Shown: positions 1-9,518, counted from the first letter of the stretch. The stretch: 48,387 nucleotides of DNA from Bryobacterales bacterium (GCA_016789785.1 JAEUQE010000037.1:1-48387); one strand, 5' to 3'. Program-made: numbers and translations. Notes: generated from the letters alone by a model not told the origin.

Positions 1-142
1 CAGCTTCTTCACCGAAGATCCCAAAGGCATGCCGTTCTGCGCATTCACCCGCGATGGTTCTGAGCCGGTGCTGGGATCCATGCTCTTCGACCCCGGCAGC
101 GACTTCGGCGTCACAAAGATCATCACGCCGAAAAAGCACTGA
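1..142 (+). CDS. C-terminal end of an unidentified protein (5' truncated)
   Basis: An open frame enters the window at base 2 and reads 46 codons to a TGA at 140-142. It ends in TKIITPKKH, a basic tail. Codons are GC-rich at third positions like the neighbouring genes, so this is probably the end of a real gene. No domain can be recognised from this short tail; function unknown. A small inverted repeat, CTGGC/GCCAG at 150-164, follows the stop but has no T-run. Confidence 0.6.
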   Translation, partial: SFFTEDPKGMPFCAFTRDGSEPVLGSMLFDPGSDFGVTKIITPKKH

Positions 143-184
143 TCGGCCTCTGGCTCCCGGCCAGCCCCAATGCTTCTCACTCTT

Positions 185-345
185 GCCACCTCACCGTGGC
201 GCTAGGCTTTCAGCCTGCCGCGCCGAGACTCGTCTCGGTGCAGGGCGAGGTGAACGAGGTGCCCGGTGAAGGCCGGGTTGGCGAGCCGGCACGATTGTCG
301 AGGGTCTCCCTATCCCGATCTAAAGTCGGGGTAGCGCCGCCGGCA
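185..345. repeat. Palindrome-rich leader between the first gene and pyruvate kinase
   Basis: The 290-base gap 143-432 holds several hairpins in a row: AGGCT-ttc-AGCCT (204-216), CCGAGA-ctcg-TCTCGG (223-238), a CCCGG/CCGGG stem inside outer GTGCC/GGCAC arms (about 259-292), and CCCGA-N7-TCGGG (314-330). The stretch is open in the pyruvate kinase frame, but its translation looks unlike protein and it has no kinase similarity, so I treat it as non-coding. The first hairpin, with its flanks ACCGTGGCGC and CTGCC, resembles the perfect palindrome at 27892-27913. It may be an interspersed palindromic repeat or a structured 5' leader; no known riboswitch was recognised. Confidence 0.45.
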
Positions 346-432
346 CCGATTCCAGTTCCTTCTGCTCTACGGAGTTGCGATCAGCCTGCCCTTTCTCGAT
401 TGTTACAGTGGTCTTCGGCGTGCTCCCTACTC

Positions 433-2331
433 ATGGAAAGGCCGCCTCGCATGCCTGCCAGGAAACCTGCCCCCAAGCCGCCCGCCGCATTACACCGGCT
501 CACCAAAGCCCTCGTGAAGATCGTGGATCACGCACTCAAGTTCGAGAAGTCGATGGAAAACGATCTTGGCATGATCTCGCCCGAACAGCGTGCCAGCGCC
601 CGCAACCTGCTGCACTACTTGGGATTGCGCCAGCACGATCTGCGCGATATTCAATGGGCGCTGTCGTCGTTCGGGCTGTCCTCGCTTGGACGTGCAGAGT
701 CGCACACGCTGGCGAGCCTCGAAGCGGTAATCGATGTGCTCATGCGTCTCACGGGTGAGCCGCCGCGCGCTGCACCGCCGTTGCCTGTGGATTTTGGCTC
801 AGGTCCCGCGCTGTTGCTTCGCAATACGGAGCGATTGCTCGGCGCATCCCCAGGTCACCGTCCCGTGCGAATCATGGTCACCATGCCGAGTGAAGCCGCG
901 CTGGATTACAGCATTGTGCGCGACCTGGTAAAAGCAGGCATGGACGTGATGCGCGTGAATTGTGCTCACGACGATGCGATCGCGTGGCAAGGCATGATCG
1001 CGCATTTGCGGCGCGCGGAACGGGAGATAGGGCGGAAGTGCCGAGTGTTGATGGACCTCGGAGGGCCGAAACTGCGCACCGGCGTCATCGGAGGCGGCAG
1101 CCACGTGGTGAAGTTCCGCCCCACGCGCAACATCCGGGGATCGGTATTGGCTCCGGCTCGCATCTGGCTCACCATGTCGTCGACGCCGGCCCCCGCACCC
1201 GAGACCAATGCCGCCATCCTCACAATCGACGACGTTCTGTTCGGTAAGCTCGCTCCAGGTGATGTGCTGCATGTTGCCGACACGCGCGAACGGCAGCGCC
1301 AGATTCGCGTGCAGACCGCGCCCGCGAATGCGCAGGGCTGCTGGGCCGAATCCACACAGTCGGCAATTGTGGAGCAAGGGGCGCGGCTCGCACTCTTCCG
1401 GCAGGATGTGAAGATCGCCGACGGCCTCATCGGCAATCTGCCTCTGGTAGAGGAGCCAATTCTGCTCCGTCCCGGCGAGCACCTCATTCTTACGTCGACC
1501 GCGCGTCCCGGCCGTGCCCCAGAGCGCGATGCGGAGGGCGTGATTCAGAAGCATGCGGTTGTGCCATGCACCTTGCCCGAAGTGTTTCCGCACGTGAAGG
1601 AGGGAGAACGCATCTTCTTCGACGATGGCAAGATCGGCGGCGTGATTCGCAAGACCAGCAAGCGCCAACTGACGGTCGAGATCACACACGCGGATCGCAC
1701 CGGATCAAAGTTGCGTTCGGACAAGGGCATCAATCTCCCCGACTCCAACATCCGGCTGCCCGCGCTCACGGAAAAGGATCTCGAGGATCTCGACTTCATC
1801 GCCGTGCATGCCAATATGGTTGGGCTCTCGTTTGTGAGACGCCCCGAGGATGTAGAGCGGCTACAGCAGGAACTTGAGAAGAGAGGCTCCACGTCTTGCG
1901 GCATTGTCCTGAAGATCGAGAACCGGACAGCATTTGAGCGTCTTCCGAAGCTGCTGTTGCAGGGCTTGCAGACCACGCCGCTGGGTGTCATGGTCGCGCG
2001 TGGGGACCTTGGCGTCGAGGTTGGCTTCGAGCGTCTCGCGGAAGTGCAGGAAGAAGTCCTGTGGCTCTGTGAAGCCGCGCATGTGCCGGTCATCTGGGCG
2101 ACGCAGGTTCTGGAAGGCCTCGCAAAAACGGGAATGCCGACGCGCGCCGAGGTCACCGACGCAGCGATGGCCGGGCGCGCCGAGTGCGTGATGCTGAACA
2201 AGGGACCGCACATCGGAGACGCCGTGAGCTTTCTCGATGATGTGCTGGAGCGGATGAAGCGCCACCAGCGCAAGAAGAACTCGATGCTGCGCCGTTTGTC
2301 GATCTCCGAGTTGGGGATCTCGAAGCCTTGA
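433..2331 (+). CDS. Atypical pyruvate kinase (barrel and B domain, extra helical N-terminus, no C-terminal domain)
   Basis: Predicted 632-residue pyruvate kinase-like enzyme (phosphoenolpyruvate plus ADP to pyruvate plus ATP). Visible motifs are VTMPSE and MRVNCAHD at the start of the barrel, MDLGGPKLRTG where the family has LDTKGPEIRTG, catalytic Lys in KIEN (K494), MVARGDLGVE at 520-529, WATQVLEGL, and PTRAEVTDAA. About 140 residues of basic, helical sequence precede the barrel. The protein stops soon after MLNKGPHIGDA, so the usual allosteric C-terminal domain is absent. The frame is open upstream to 196, but I chose ATG 433 (next in-frame ATG 451) because upstream sequence is hairpin-rich and not protein-like. 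The gene is convergent with the UPF0182 gene, the stops one base apart. Signature substitutions leave exact activity uncertain. Confidence 0.85.
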   Translation: MERPPRMPARKPAPKPPAALHRLTKALVKIVDHALKFEKSMENDLGMISPEQRASARNLLHYLGLRQHDLRDIQWALSSFGLSSLGRAESHTLASLEAVIDVLMRLTGEPPRAAPPLPVDFGSGPALLLRNTERLLGASPGHRPVRIMVTMPSEAALDYSIVRDLVKAGMDVMRVNCAHDDAIAWQGMIAHLRRAEREIGRKCRVLMDLGGPKLRTGVIGGGSHVVKFRPTRNIRGSVLAPARIWLTMSSTPAPAPETNAAILTIDDVLFGKLAPGDVLHVADTRERQRQIRVQTAPANAQGCWAESTQSAIVEQGARLALFRQDVKIADGLIGNLPLVEEPILLRPGEHLILTSTARPGRAPERDAEGVIQKHAVVPCTLPEVFPHVKEGERIFFDDGKIGGVIRKTSKRQLTVEITHADRTGSKLRSDKGINLPDSNIRLPALTEKDLEDLDFIAVHANMVGLSFVRRPEDVERLQQELEKRGSTSCGIVLKIENRTAFERLPKLLLQGLQTTPLGVMVARGDLGVEVGFERLAEVQEEVLWLCEAAHVPVIWATQVLEGLAKTGMPTRAEVTDAAMAGRAECVMLNKGPHIGDAVSFLDDVLERMKRHQRKKNSMLRRLSISELGISKP

Positions 2332-2332
2332 A

Positions 2333-5065
2333 TTAACGCCTTACGGCTGTCTCCAGCGCCTCCAACTCTTTTCCCGCCTCGGCCCACTTGCCTTGAGAAG
2401 CAAGTTCGCGATAACGCTGCATGTGACGCCGGATCTGATCCAGCCTCCGGTCGGCATCCGCTGCCGTCGAGGCTGCGGGAGCCGGAGCCGCAGCGCCTGC
2501 AGGTGCCGCAGCGGGTTGCGGTGCGCGCGACACCTCCAGTGGCACTTGCGGGCGAAGTCCCGTCAGTTCCGCAAGAGCTTGCTCGTAGGTATCCGCGTAG
2601 ATCAGGTTGTTCCCCGCTGCGATCGCCACTTTTTTCAACTGCGGCATCCGCGCTTCCGAGGCTTGGATGTAGATCGGCTCAATGTAGACGAAGGTGTCGT
2701 CCACGGGCAGTACCAGCATCTGGCCGCGCAGCACCTGCGAGCCCTGCTGATTCCACAGCGAGAGATCCTTCGAAATGTTCTGGTCCTGGTTGATCCTCGC
2801 GTCAATCTGCATCGGTCCGAAGATCAGTTCCTGCTTGGACAATTGCAGGAACACAAGCTCGCCGAGTTTCTCGCCATCGCAGCGCGCCACCATGATGCCG
2901 ATGAGATTGTCCTTGTTGCGAGGCGTGAACGGAATCATCAGCAGGAATTCAGGTTTCGTTTCTCCAGGCAGCGTCGCGACCACGTAGGTCGGCGTCACGG
3001 GCTCAGGCCGGGCGTCACGCGCGCCGAGAGTGCGTGCGAGATCCCAGGAGTCTTCCTTGTTGTAGAAAGCTTCCGGATCGCGCATGTGGAAGTTGCGGTA
3101 CATCTCGGCCTGAATGCGGAACATGAACTCCGGATAGCGCACGTGCTCCCGAAGGTCGCGCGGCATTGCGGACTCCGGTTGGAACAACTTCGGGAAGAGC
3201 TTCCAGTAGGCCTGAATGATCGGGTCCGATGGATCGAACACGTAAAGTGTGACCGTACCGTCGTAGGCATCCACGGTCGCTTTCACCGAGTTCCGGACGT
3301 AGTTTGCGCGCGGCCCTCCCTGAATGCCGACATGCCGCGAATAAGGATGGGCGTCCGATGCGGTGTAGCCATCAATGATCCATACCAGGTGGCCGGCCTC
3401 GGTAATGACGAGATACGGATCGTTCTCCCAGATCAGAAACTCCGCCAGCGCATCTACCCGCGCGCGAACATTGCGGCGCATCATCATGCGGCTCTCCGGC
3501 GTCAGGAAGCCCGTCAACACGATGTTCCAATCGGTCTGCGCGATGGCTGCCGCAAGCCGCATCGGGAACGATGAGATTGGGAATCCGCCCTTGCCCTCGT
3601 AGCGGGTATGCACGTTCTCGGAACCTGAAGGATAGTTGAATTCCTGCTGGCCCGTGCGCACGAACACGGGTTCATGTACCTGTTCCCCGTAATAGATCTC
3701 CGGGCGCGTAAGCTTCATGCTGCTGGTCTTCACTTCTGGCGGAGCGTTCTGAATGAACAGAAGCGGCAGTCCATCCGCGGTGATTCGATTGGCCTCCGCC
3801 AGCACCACTCCGTAGCCATGCGTGTAGATGAAGTGCGGATTCATCCAACGCGAGCGCGCGTCCGCGCTCAACTGGCTGACATCCAACTCGCGAGGCGTCA
3901 GCATCACCTGCCGCAATTCCCCTTCGATGCGGTAGCGATCAACGTCCGTGTCTTTGAACACGTAATAGGGGCGCAGAGCCTGAATCTGTGTCACCGTGTC
4001 GTGAAACGCCCGCCAGTCCCATAGCCGAACGTTATCGAAGAGAGGTTTGTTCTTCGCGGGATCGATGCGGGTTTCGAGTTTGGCCTTATACTCGACTTCC
4101 TTGCTGCGCCGGTCGAGGCCGAACGCCGCGCGCGTCGCCTGAATGTGCCTTTCGATGTACGGCCGCTGAATCGAAATCTCGTTCGGCCGGACATAGACAG
4201 CTTGCACCAGCGCCGGCAGTACCGCGGTAAGCACGAACGGGACAACGACGGAGATGACGGCGAAACGCCACCGGCGCAACCACAGCAGCACTGCCCCGGC
4301 GAGGCATCCGGCCACACTCAGCATCATCAGAGGAAGCCGCACTCGCTCATCCACGAAGTCCACGCCGACCATGAACTGATGGTCGGTGGTGAGCAGGGCG
4401 TAACGGTCCAGGAACTTGTCGATGGCGAGCGCGATGAGAAACACCGTGGCGGCGCCGCGCAGGAACGTCGCCCCAAATCCGGCCTTCCACTCGAGTTCCT
4501 GGAACTCGATGCCACCGGCCTCCGTGATCACCGGGCCGCGAGCGCGCGCGCTCCAAAACAGTTGCGTGGCCAGAAAGATCAGCCCGCTCAGGAGCGACAT
4601 CGCCAGCAGGACGCGCAGCAACAGCTTGTAGAACGGGAGTTCGAAGAGATAGAAGGACAGCGGGTGTTGAAAGACGGGGTCTTTCCACGCCACCGAATCC
4701 GCCGCTACCTGCGACCCGCCGAAGTACAACACCGCGGTCCAGTTGTCGATCGTCGCGGAAGCCGTCAAATAGGCCAGAACAAGCAATCCGATGGTGGTGA
4801 TGCGGCCATACCCTGGATTGCTGCCGAGCCCGGTGCCGGCGGCCTTCATACCTCGCGCGTGCGCAACCCAGAAGCAGAGGAACGCAATCATGCCCGCAAG
4901 CACTGCCGGCGTGGCGACATAGGTGATCGCACTGAACAGCGTCTCGGTCTGCCCAAGTTCCTTCCACCACTGGTAGTCGAGGATCCACCCCGTCGCTTTT
5001 TTCAAACTGCTTATGCCGAACAGCAGAAGCAAAATCAGGATCAAGGTGGTGGGGGATCCCGTCAT
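2333..5065 (-). CDS. UPF0182 family integral membrane protein
   Basis: 910 residues, matching the usual length and layout of the UPF0182 (COG1615) family. It opens with a hydrophobic helix after MTGSPTT, then several further membrane segments within the first 300 residues. A long extracytoplasmic region follows (motifs such as PEIYYGEQ and QEFNYPSG). An Ala/Pro-rich linker leads to a C-terminal charged helix (RRLDQIRRHMQRYRELA), as is common in this family. The molecular function of the family is unknown. The start is well supported: AGGAGG lies 11 bases upstream and overlaps the pyrC TAG stop, so the gene is the last member of the pyr transcription unit and probably translationally linked to pyrC. 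Confidence 0.92.
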   Translation of the reverse strand: MTGSPTTLILILLLLFGISSLKKATGWILDYQWWKELGQTETLFSAITYVATPAVLAGMIAFLCFWVAHARGMKAAGTGLGSNPGYGRITTIGLLVLAYLTASATIDNWTAVLYFGGSQVAADSVAWKDPVFQHPLSFYLFELPFYKLLLRVLLAMSLLSGLIFLATQLFWSARARGPVITEAGGIEFQELEWKAGFGATFLRGAATVFLIALAIDKFLDRYALLTTDHQFMVGVDFVDERVRLPLMMLSVAGCLAGAVLLWLRRWRFAVISVVVPFVLTAVLPALVQAVYVRPNEISIQRPYIERHIQATRAAFGLDRRSKEVEYKAKLETRIDPAKNKPLFDNVRLWDWRAFHDTVTQIQALRPYYVFKDTDVDRYRIEGELRQVMLTPRELDVSQLSADARSRWMNPHFIYTHGYGVVLAEANRITADGLPLLFIQNAPPEVKTSSMKLTRPEIYYGEQVHEPVFVRTGQQEFNYPSGSENVHTRYEGKGGFPISSFPMRLAAAIAQTDWNIVLTGFLTPESRMMMRRNVRARVDALAEFLIWENDPYLVITEAGHLVWIIDGYTASDAHPYSRHVGIQGGPRANYVRNSVKATVDAYDGTVTLYVFDPSDPIIQAYWKLFPKLFQPESAMPRDLREHVRYPEFMFRIQAEMYRNFHMRDPEAFYNKEDSWDLARTLGARDARPEPVTPTYVVATLPGETKPEFLLMIPFTPRNKDNLIGIMVARCDGEKLGELVFLQLSKQELIFGPMQIDARINQDQNISKDLSLWNQQGSQVLRGQMLVLPVDDTFVYIEPIYIQASEARMPQLKKVAIAAGNNLIYADTYEQALAELTGLRPQVPLEVSRAPQPAAAPAGAAAPAPAASTAADADRRLDQIRRHMQRYRELASQGKWAEAGKELEALETAVRR

Positions 5066-5080
5066 GTGGTGTCAAACCTC

Positions 5081-6361
5081 CTAATCGCGGCGCCAGGCGA
5101 ACTTCCCGCCAACGATCGTTGCAACGGGCCCGCCCACGAACTCGCGCTCGTGATACGGCGAATTGCGGCTCTTCGAGTATGACCTATTCACATCATAGAC
5201 CCACTTGCTCCGCGTATCGAAGATGGTGACGTCGGCGATCCCGCCCTGGGTCAACGTCCCCCGATCGAGCTTGAGAATGCGCGCGGGCGCGGTGGTGAAC
5301 TTCTCCACAAGCTGCATCAATGTCAGGCGGCCCGTGTGAAAGAAGGTCTCCAGCGTAACCGGAATCGCGGTTTCCAAGCCAAGAATACCGAACGGGCACC
5401 GCTCGAACTCCTGCATCTTCTCGCTGCCCGCGTGCGGCGCGTGATCCGTGGCGATCGCGTCAATCGCCCCTGACATCACACCTTCAATGGCGGCTTCCAC
5501 ATCATGCTGGCAACGCAGCGGCGGCTTCATCTTGTAGTTGCTGTCGTAGATGCGAATGTCCTGATCGGTGAGCGAGAAGTGATGCGGGCACACTTCCGAC
5601 GTCACCGGCAGACCGCGCGACTTCGCATAGCGCACCATCGCAATCGAGTTCCGTGAAGAGATGTGCGCGACATGAAACCGTACGCCGGTCACTTCAGCGA
5701 GCAGAATGTCGCGAGCCACCATCACGTCTTCCGAGCACGAGGGTATGCCGCGCAGCCCGAGCTTCACGCTCTGCAAGCCCTCATGCATATCGCCGCCAGC
5801 GCTGAGATTCAGATCCTCGCAATGATCAATCACCGGCAGATCGAAGGAACGGGCCAACTCCATCGCGCGGCGCATCACACGCGCGTTCATCACCGGACGC
5901 CCATCATCGGAGATCGCCACGATGCCAGCCTGTTTCATCGATCCGATGGCAGCAATCTCCTCGCCCGCACTCCCTTTCGTGATTGCGCCGATTGGGTACA
6001 CGTTGACCACCGCGACTCGCTTCGCCTTCTCGACGATGTAGCTCGTCACCGTGACGCTATCGTTCACGGGAGAAGTATTCGGCATGCAGCAGATGGATGT
6101 GAATCCACCCGCCGCCGCCGCGCGCGACCCTGACTCGATCGTCTCGGCATGCGTGAACCCCGGCTCGCGCAAGTGCACATGCATGTCGATGAATCCTGGC
6201 GCGACCACCATCCCCGTTGCGTCGAAGACATCGGCATCCGGCGCATCGATCCCGGTATGCAGCGCGAGGATCGAGCTGTCTTCAATCAGCAGATCGGAAA
6301 CCGCGTCGTGGCCGCTGGCTGGATCGACCACTCGTCCATTCTTGATGAGTAGTTTCGCCAT
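5081..6361 (-). CDS. pyrC: Dihydroorotase
   Basis: 426 residues. Catalyses reversible cyclisation of carbamoyl aspartate to dihydroorotate, third step of pyrimidine synthesis, in the cytoplasm. Metal ligands of the amidohydrolase barrel are visible: H61 and H63 in DMHVHLREPG, the SDDG motif at 151-154, H180 in IDHCED, H233 in VAHIS, and D306 in ATDHAPH. A metal-bridging Asp rather than a carbamylated Lys fits the long dihydroorotase class found together with pyrB. The gene lies 3 bases after pyrB and 15 bases before the UPF0182 gene on the same strand, consistent with one operon. The carboxyl half keeps the GLETAIP and GGIADVTIFD motifs of active family members. Confidence 0.96.
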   Translation of the reverse strand: MAKLLIKNGRVVDPASGHDAVSDLLIEDSSILALHTGIDAPDADVFDATGMVVAPGFIDMHVHLREPGFTHAETIESGSRAAAAGGFTSICCMPNTSPVNDSVTVTSYIVEKAKRVAVVNVYPIGAITKGSAGEEIAAIGSMKQAGIVAISDDGRPVMNARVMRRAMELARSFDLPVIDHCEDLNLSAGGDMHEGLQSVKLGLRGIPSCSEDVMVARDILLAEVTGVRFHVAHISSRNSIAMVRYAKSRGLPVTSEVCPHHFSLTDQDIRIYDSNYKMKPPLRCQHDVEAAIEGVMSGAIDAIATDHAPHAGSEKMQEFERCPFGILGLETAIPVTLETFFHTGRLTLMQLVEKFTTAPARILKLDRGTLTQGGIADVTIFDTRSKWVYDVNRSYSKSRNSPYHEREFVGGPVATIVGGKFAWRRD

Positions 6362-6364
6362 GGC

Positions 6365-7273
6365 CTACCTCATGATCCTTTCGAGCACCGCCATTCGGAC
6401 GGCGATCCCGTTCTCCACCTGATTGAGAATCACGGACTGTTTGGAGTCCGCGACGTCGGAAGAAATCTCCCGGCCGCGATTGATCGGTCCGGGATGCATC
6501 ACCAGCACATCAGGCCGCGCCAGCGAAAGATGCTCCCGGCGCAATCCATAGAAGGGATAGTACTCGCTGGCCGGGAACGGCGATTCATTCTGCCGTTCCA
6601 GTTGCACACGCAACATCATGATGACGTCCGCGCCGCGAATCGCCTCATGCATGTTGTGCGTCAACGTCACGCCGGGCGCCAGTTGCGCCATCTCCAGCGG
6701 CAGCAGCGGGGCGGGTCCGCACAGCGCGACATCGGCGCCGAACTTCGAAAGCAGATAGATGTTCGACCGCGCCACCCGGCTATGCACAATGTCCCCAATG
6801 ATCGCCACACGCAGGCCTTCCAGGCTATTGCAGTGATCAAGAATGGTGAGTGCATCGAGCAGCGCCTGGGTGGGATGCTCATGCGTTCCGTCGCCGGCGT
6901 TGATGATCGGCGTCGGCAAATAGCGCGCAAGAAAGTGCGGCGCGCCGGAAGCCGAGTGGCGCATCACGATCGCGTCGGGCTTCATGGCCGCCAGCGTGTT
7001 GAGCGTATCCACCAGGGACTCGCCTTTCTGCACGCTCGATCCCGACGCCGTGATCGACACCGCATCCGCGCCTAGCCGCTTGGCGGCGATTTCGAAACTG
7101 GTGCGCGTCCTGGTGGAAGCTTCAAAGAACAGATTCACGATCATGCGTCCGTGAATCAGATCCAGCCGTTTGTTCGATTGATTCTGCAGCGGCTGAAAAT
7201 CCCTCGCACGCGCAAGAATCTCCTCGATCTCGCTGCGATCGAGATCCTCAATCCCCAACAACCCTTTGGACAT
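6365..7273 (-). CDS. pyrB: Aspartate carbamoyltransferase catalytic subunit
   Basis: 302 residues, normal size for the catalytic chain. Condenses carbamoyl phosphate with aspartate, the committed step of pyrimidine synthesis. The carbamoyl-phosphate loop STRTR is at 53-57 ([13 protein letters not shown]), [10 protein letters not shown] starts at H133, and the aspartate-binding region follows ([10 protein letters not shown]). No regulatory pyrI is seen next to it; instead pyrR lies 18 bases upstream, so control is probably through PyrR rather than allosteric PyrI. The gene sits in the order pyrR-pyrB-pyrC, common in bacteria with a dihydroorotase-associated enzyme. Confidence 0.97.
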   Translation of the reverse strand: MSKGLLGIEDLDRSEIEEILARARDFQPLQNQSNKRLDLIHGRMIVNLFFEASTRTRTSFEIAAKRLGADAVSITASGSSVQKGESLVDTLNTLAAMKPDAIVMRHSASGAPHFLARYLPTPIINAGDGTHEHPTQALLDALTILDHCNSLEGLRVAIIGDIVHSRVARSNIYLLSKFGADVALCGPAPLLPLEMAQLAPGVTLTHNMHEAIRGADVIMMLRVQLERQNESPFPASEYYPFYGLRREHLSLARPDVLVMHPGPINRGREISSDVADSKQSVILNQVENGIAVRMAVLERIMR

Positions 7274-7291
7274 GATGTTACCGCTTGAACC

Positions 7292-7846
7292 TTATGTGGT
7301 GACCCTCTCCACCATCAGCACCTTCTCCAGACCGTCGATCTCCTTGAACTTGACCTCGATGATCTCGTTCTTGGTGGTCTGGACCATCCGCCCGACGTAC
7401 TTCGCCTCCACGGGCAGTTCGCGGTGGCCGCGATCGATCAGCACCAGCAGTTGCACACGTGCCGGACGTCCCTGATCGAACAGTGCATCCAGCGCCGCGC
7501 GGACCGTGCGGCCGGTGTAGAGCACATCGTCGGTGAGTACGATGTCTTTGCCTGTGACGGAGAACTGGATGTCCGTGTTGTTGACCACGGGCCGCTCGCC
7601 GACAGTGGAAAGATCGTCACGGTAAAGGTTGATGTCGAGCGTGCCGACGGGCACTTTGCGATTCTCCAGCGATTCGATCTTAGCGGCGAGCCGTTGCGCG
7701 AGCGGGACCCCGCGGCGTCGCACTCCGATAAACGCGAGTTGATCGAGATCTTCCGTCTTCTCGAGAATTTCATGAGCGAGGCGGACCAGGGTCCGGTCAA
7801 TCTCGGAAGCGCTCATCAATTGGGCTTTTTCACGGGTGGCGGACAT
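7292..7846 (-). CDS. pyrR: Bifunctional pyr operon regulator / uracil phosphoribosyltransferase
   Basis: 184 residues. The PRPP-binding motif VLTDDVLYTGRTVRAALDAL is present, and the N-terminal AFIGVRRRGVPLA loop is typical of PyrR. In this family the protein senses UMP and binds pyr mRNA to cause attenuation, and many members also convert uracil and PRPP to UMP. It is the first gene of the minus-strand pyr cluster. No clear PyrR-binding loop or attenuator was found by eye in the 253 bases upstream, so the regulatory mode is inferred from family and position only. Confidence 0.94.
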   Translation of the reverse strand: MSATREKAQLMSASEIDRTLVRLAHEILEKTEDLDQLAFIGVRRRGVPLAQRLAAKIESLENRKVPVGTLDINLYRDDLSTVGERPVVNNTDIQFSVTGKDIVLTDDVLYTGRTVRAALDALFDQGRPARVQLLVLIDRGHRELPVEAKYVGRMVQTTKNEIIEVKFKEIDGLEKVLMVERVTT

Positions 7847-8099
7847 ATCTGAAGCCGTAGATTAACACACGCAACACTGCAGTGGACTCGCGGCGGGCTC
7901 GGGCTGGAAGGTGCTGGTCATGATCTTGCCAAGCCCTTTCGCGGTCGAATGCCGGGGGTCTCCTGTGAACGAGATCGTTGCTGTCAGGCGAGATCTCCCG
8001 CCAGTGCTTCTCGGCTCCTGCTGCGGGAGCGAAAACAGCGATGGACAGATCAGAGCGGCAGGTAGAGCGCCTCGAAGAGATTCTCGGAATCTGAAGCCG
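7847..8099 (-). promoter_or_regulatory. Probable pyr operon upstream region
   Basis: This gap lies between the glycosyltransferase stop and pyrR and should hold the pyr promoter. Visible structure: an AGATTC-tcg-GAATCT inverted repeat at 8078-8092, just beyond the glycosyltransferase stop, and a near-palindrome GGCGAGATCTCCCGCC near 7987. Neither is followed by a T-run. A short minus-strand reading frame (MTSTFQPEPAASPLQCCVC, about 7862-7921) ends 15 bases before pyrR and could be a leader peptide or chance. No convincing -35/-10 pair was found. Confidence 0.3.
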
Positions 8100-9518
8100 C
8101 TACTTCTTGCGTTGCTTCTTTGGATGTACCGCGGTCGTCTGCGGTGTCGCCTGATGCCTTCGCAGCAGATAGAACGAACAGAACAACATCGCGGGCCAGA
8201 TCTGCAGTATGAGTCTGTTGTTAGAGGTGTCCAGATGCCACTTGAGATCCGCCGTGGTGAGGACAAAGATCATGAAGTCGGCGGCAAGCATCAGCACAGG
8301 GATGAGGACCAGCCACTGATGAAGCCGCCGCCCATCGCCATCTTTCAGACCGAAGGCCCAGGCGATCAACGCCAGCATTAGCAACGGGTGCGCCCAGGGA
8401 AAGCCGAGTCGCCAGAAGTTTTGGATAAAGGAGCCGGCGACAGTCATCCACCTCGAAACGTCGATGACCTTTGTCCATGCTTCCCCGAATGTGCTGGGAA
8501 ACATGGATTCGACACCCGGTACAAGAAGGATTTTGAAGGCCGCTAAGACAGCCACGATAGGAAGTGCGCCGGCAGCGAATACCAGGAGCCGCCTTGAGCC
8601 GCCTCGCCATAAGACCATCACGGCGGTAATTCCGAGCAGCACAATGCCTTCGTTCTTGGTCCATGCCGCGAGTGCGGCCATGAGTCCCGCGAGGAACAGC
8701 AGGCTCGGTTTCCATTCCTGGAGGTTTGCGGCCGCGAGCAGTGCCATGGTCGCCAGGATGTAACATGCCAGTGGCAAGTCGGCATATTGCGACGCCGTTT
8801 GAGAGGCGAATGTTTCGCTCGCTGCCAGCACCAACACGGCAAGCCATCCACTGCTCTCCGAGTGGAGCCACGTGAGAGATCCGGTGAGCAACAAGGCTAC
8901 GAGCAACACGAAGATCAAACCGGTGACAGCCGGCGCCGATGATTCGGCACCACCAAGCAGTATCCAACCGCGCGCAATCAAGCCTGACGTGAGCAGAGGA
9001 TAGCCGGGATGATTCGCGCCGAACATCTGCCCTCCTGATTCGGCCGCGACGGCGAATCGCCATGTAGATGGCCCGCCCGCGAGAAACTGCGCTCTCAGAT
9101 TCCAGATCGCAAAAGCGTCCCATTCGCCATCCGGGTTCGCCGCTGTTGTCTCTGCCCAGCCGGCAATGACAATCGCGAGTGCGATAAGGCCCGCCACTCG
9201 CAACGCCCATATCCAGCGAAACTCCGGCGCGGCGGCGACGTTGGCTTTGACCGTTTGTGCCCGGCCCTTCCAGAACACAACCAGACCGGCAAGTAGCGCA
9301 ATCACGTCGATCACTGTGATCGTGGCGCGGGAGGCAAGCCCGCTCCAGATAAGCAGGAAGAGAATAACCGAACTACAACCAAGCCCGGCCAGCGCACCCA
9401 ATGATCCGCTGAGTACCAGCCTTACCAGGCGCGACTGAGGCGAATCGCGAAAGCAAAGCGCGTAGACGAAGAGCCAACCCGCAATTATCGGGACCAGTAG
9501 CGTAATAGCGGCGATCAT
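8100..9518 (-). CDS. GT-C type membrane glycosyltransferase (ArnT/PMT-like)
   Basis: 472 residues with about ten or more hydrophobic segments. The first periplasmic loop carries NPDGEWDAFAIWN, an acidic motif in the position of the catalytic Asp of GT-C enzymes, followed by ANHPGYPLL and later AWTKNEGIVLL, all typical of dolichol/undecaprenyl-phosphate-sugar mannosyltransferase-like proteins. It would transfer a lipid-linked sugar at the outer face of the cytoplasmic membrane; donor and acceptor are unknown. The C-terminus is basic (PKKQRKK). Its ATG overlaps the stop of the upstream 150-residue gene (ATGA), so the two are translationally coupled and probably act together. Confidence 0.82.
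   Translation of the reverse strand: MIAAITLLVPIIAGWLFVYALCFRDSPQSRLVRLVLSGSLGALAGLGCSSVILFLLIWSGLASRATITVIDVIALLAGLVVFWKGRAQTVKANVAAAPEFRWIWALRVAGLIALAIVIAGWAETTAANPDGEWDAFAIWNLRAQFLAGGPSTWRFAVAAESGGQMFGANHPGYPLLTSGLIARGWILLGGAESSAPAVTGLIFVLLVALLLTGSLTWLHSESSGWLAVLVLAASETFASQTASQYADLPLACYILATMALLAAANLQEWKPSLLFLAGLMAALAAWTKNEGIVLLGITAVMVLWRGGSRRLLVFAAGALPIVAVLAAFKILLVPGVESMFPSTFGEAWTKVIDVSRWMTVAGSFIQNFWRLGFPWAHPLLMLALIAWAFGLKDGDGRRLHQWLVLIPVLMLAADFMIFVLTTADLKWHLDTSNNRLILQIWPAMLFCSFYLLRRHQATPQTTAVHPKKQRKK

Noticed and set aside
196..432. In-frame N-terminal extension of pyruvate kinase
   Set aside because: The stretch is hairpin-rich with no domain or ribosome site; ATG 433 or 451 fits better.
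7862..8266. 134-codon minus-strand ORF upstream of pyrR
   Set aside because: Overlaps the glycosyltransferase 3' end in another frame; only its last 19 codons might be a leader peptide.
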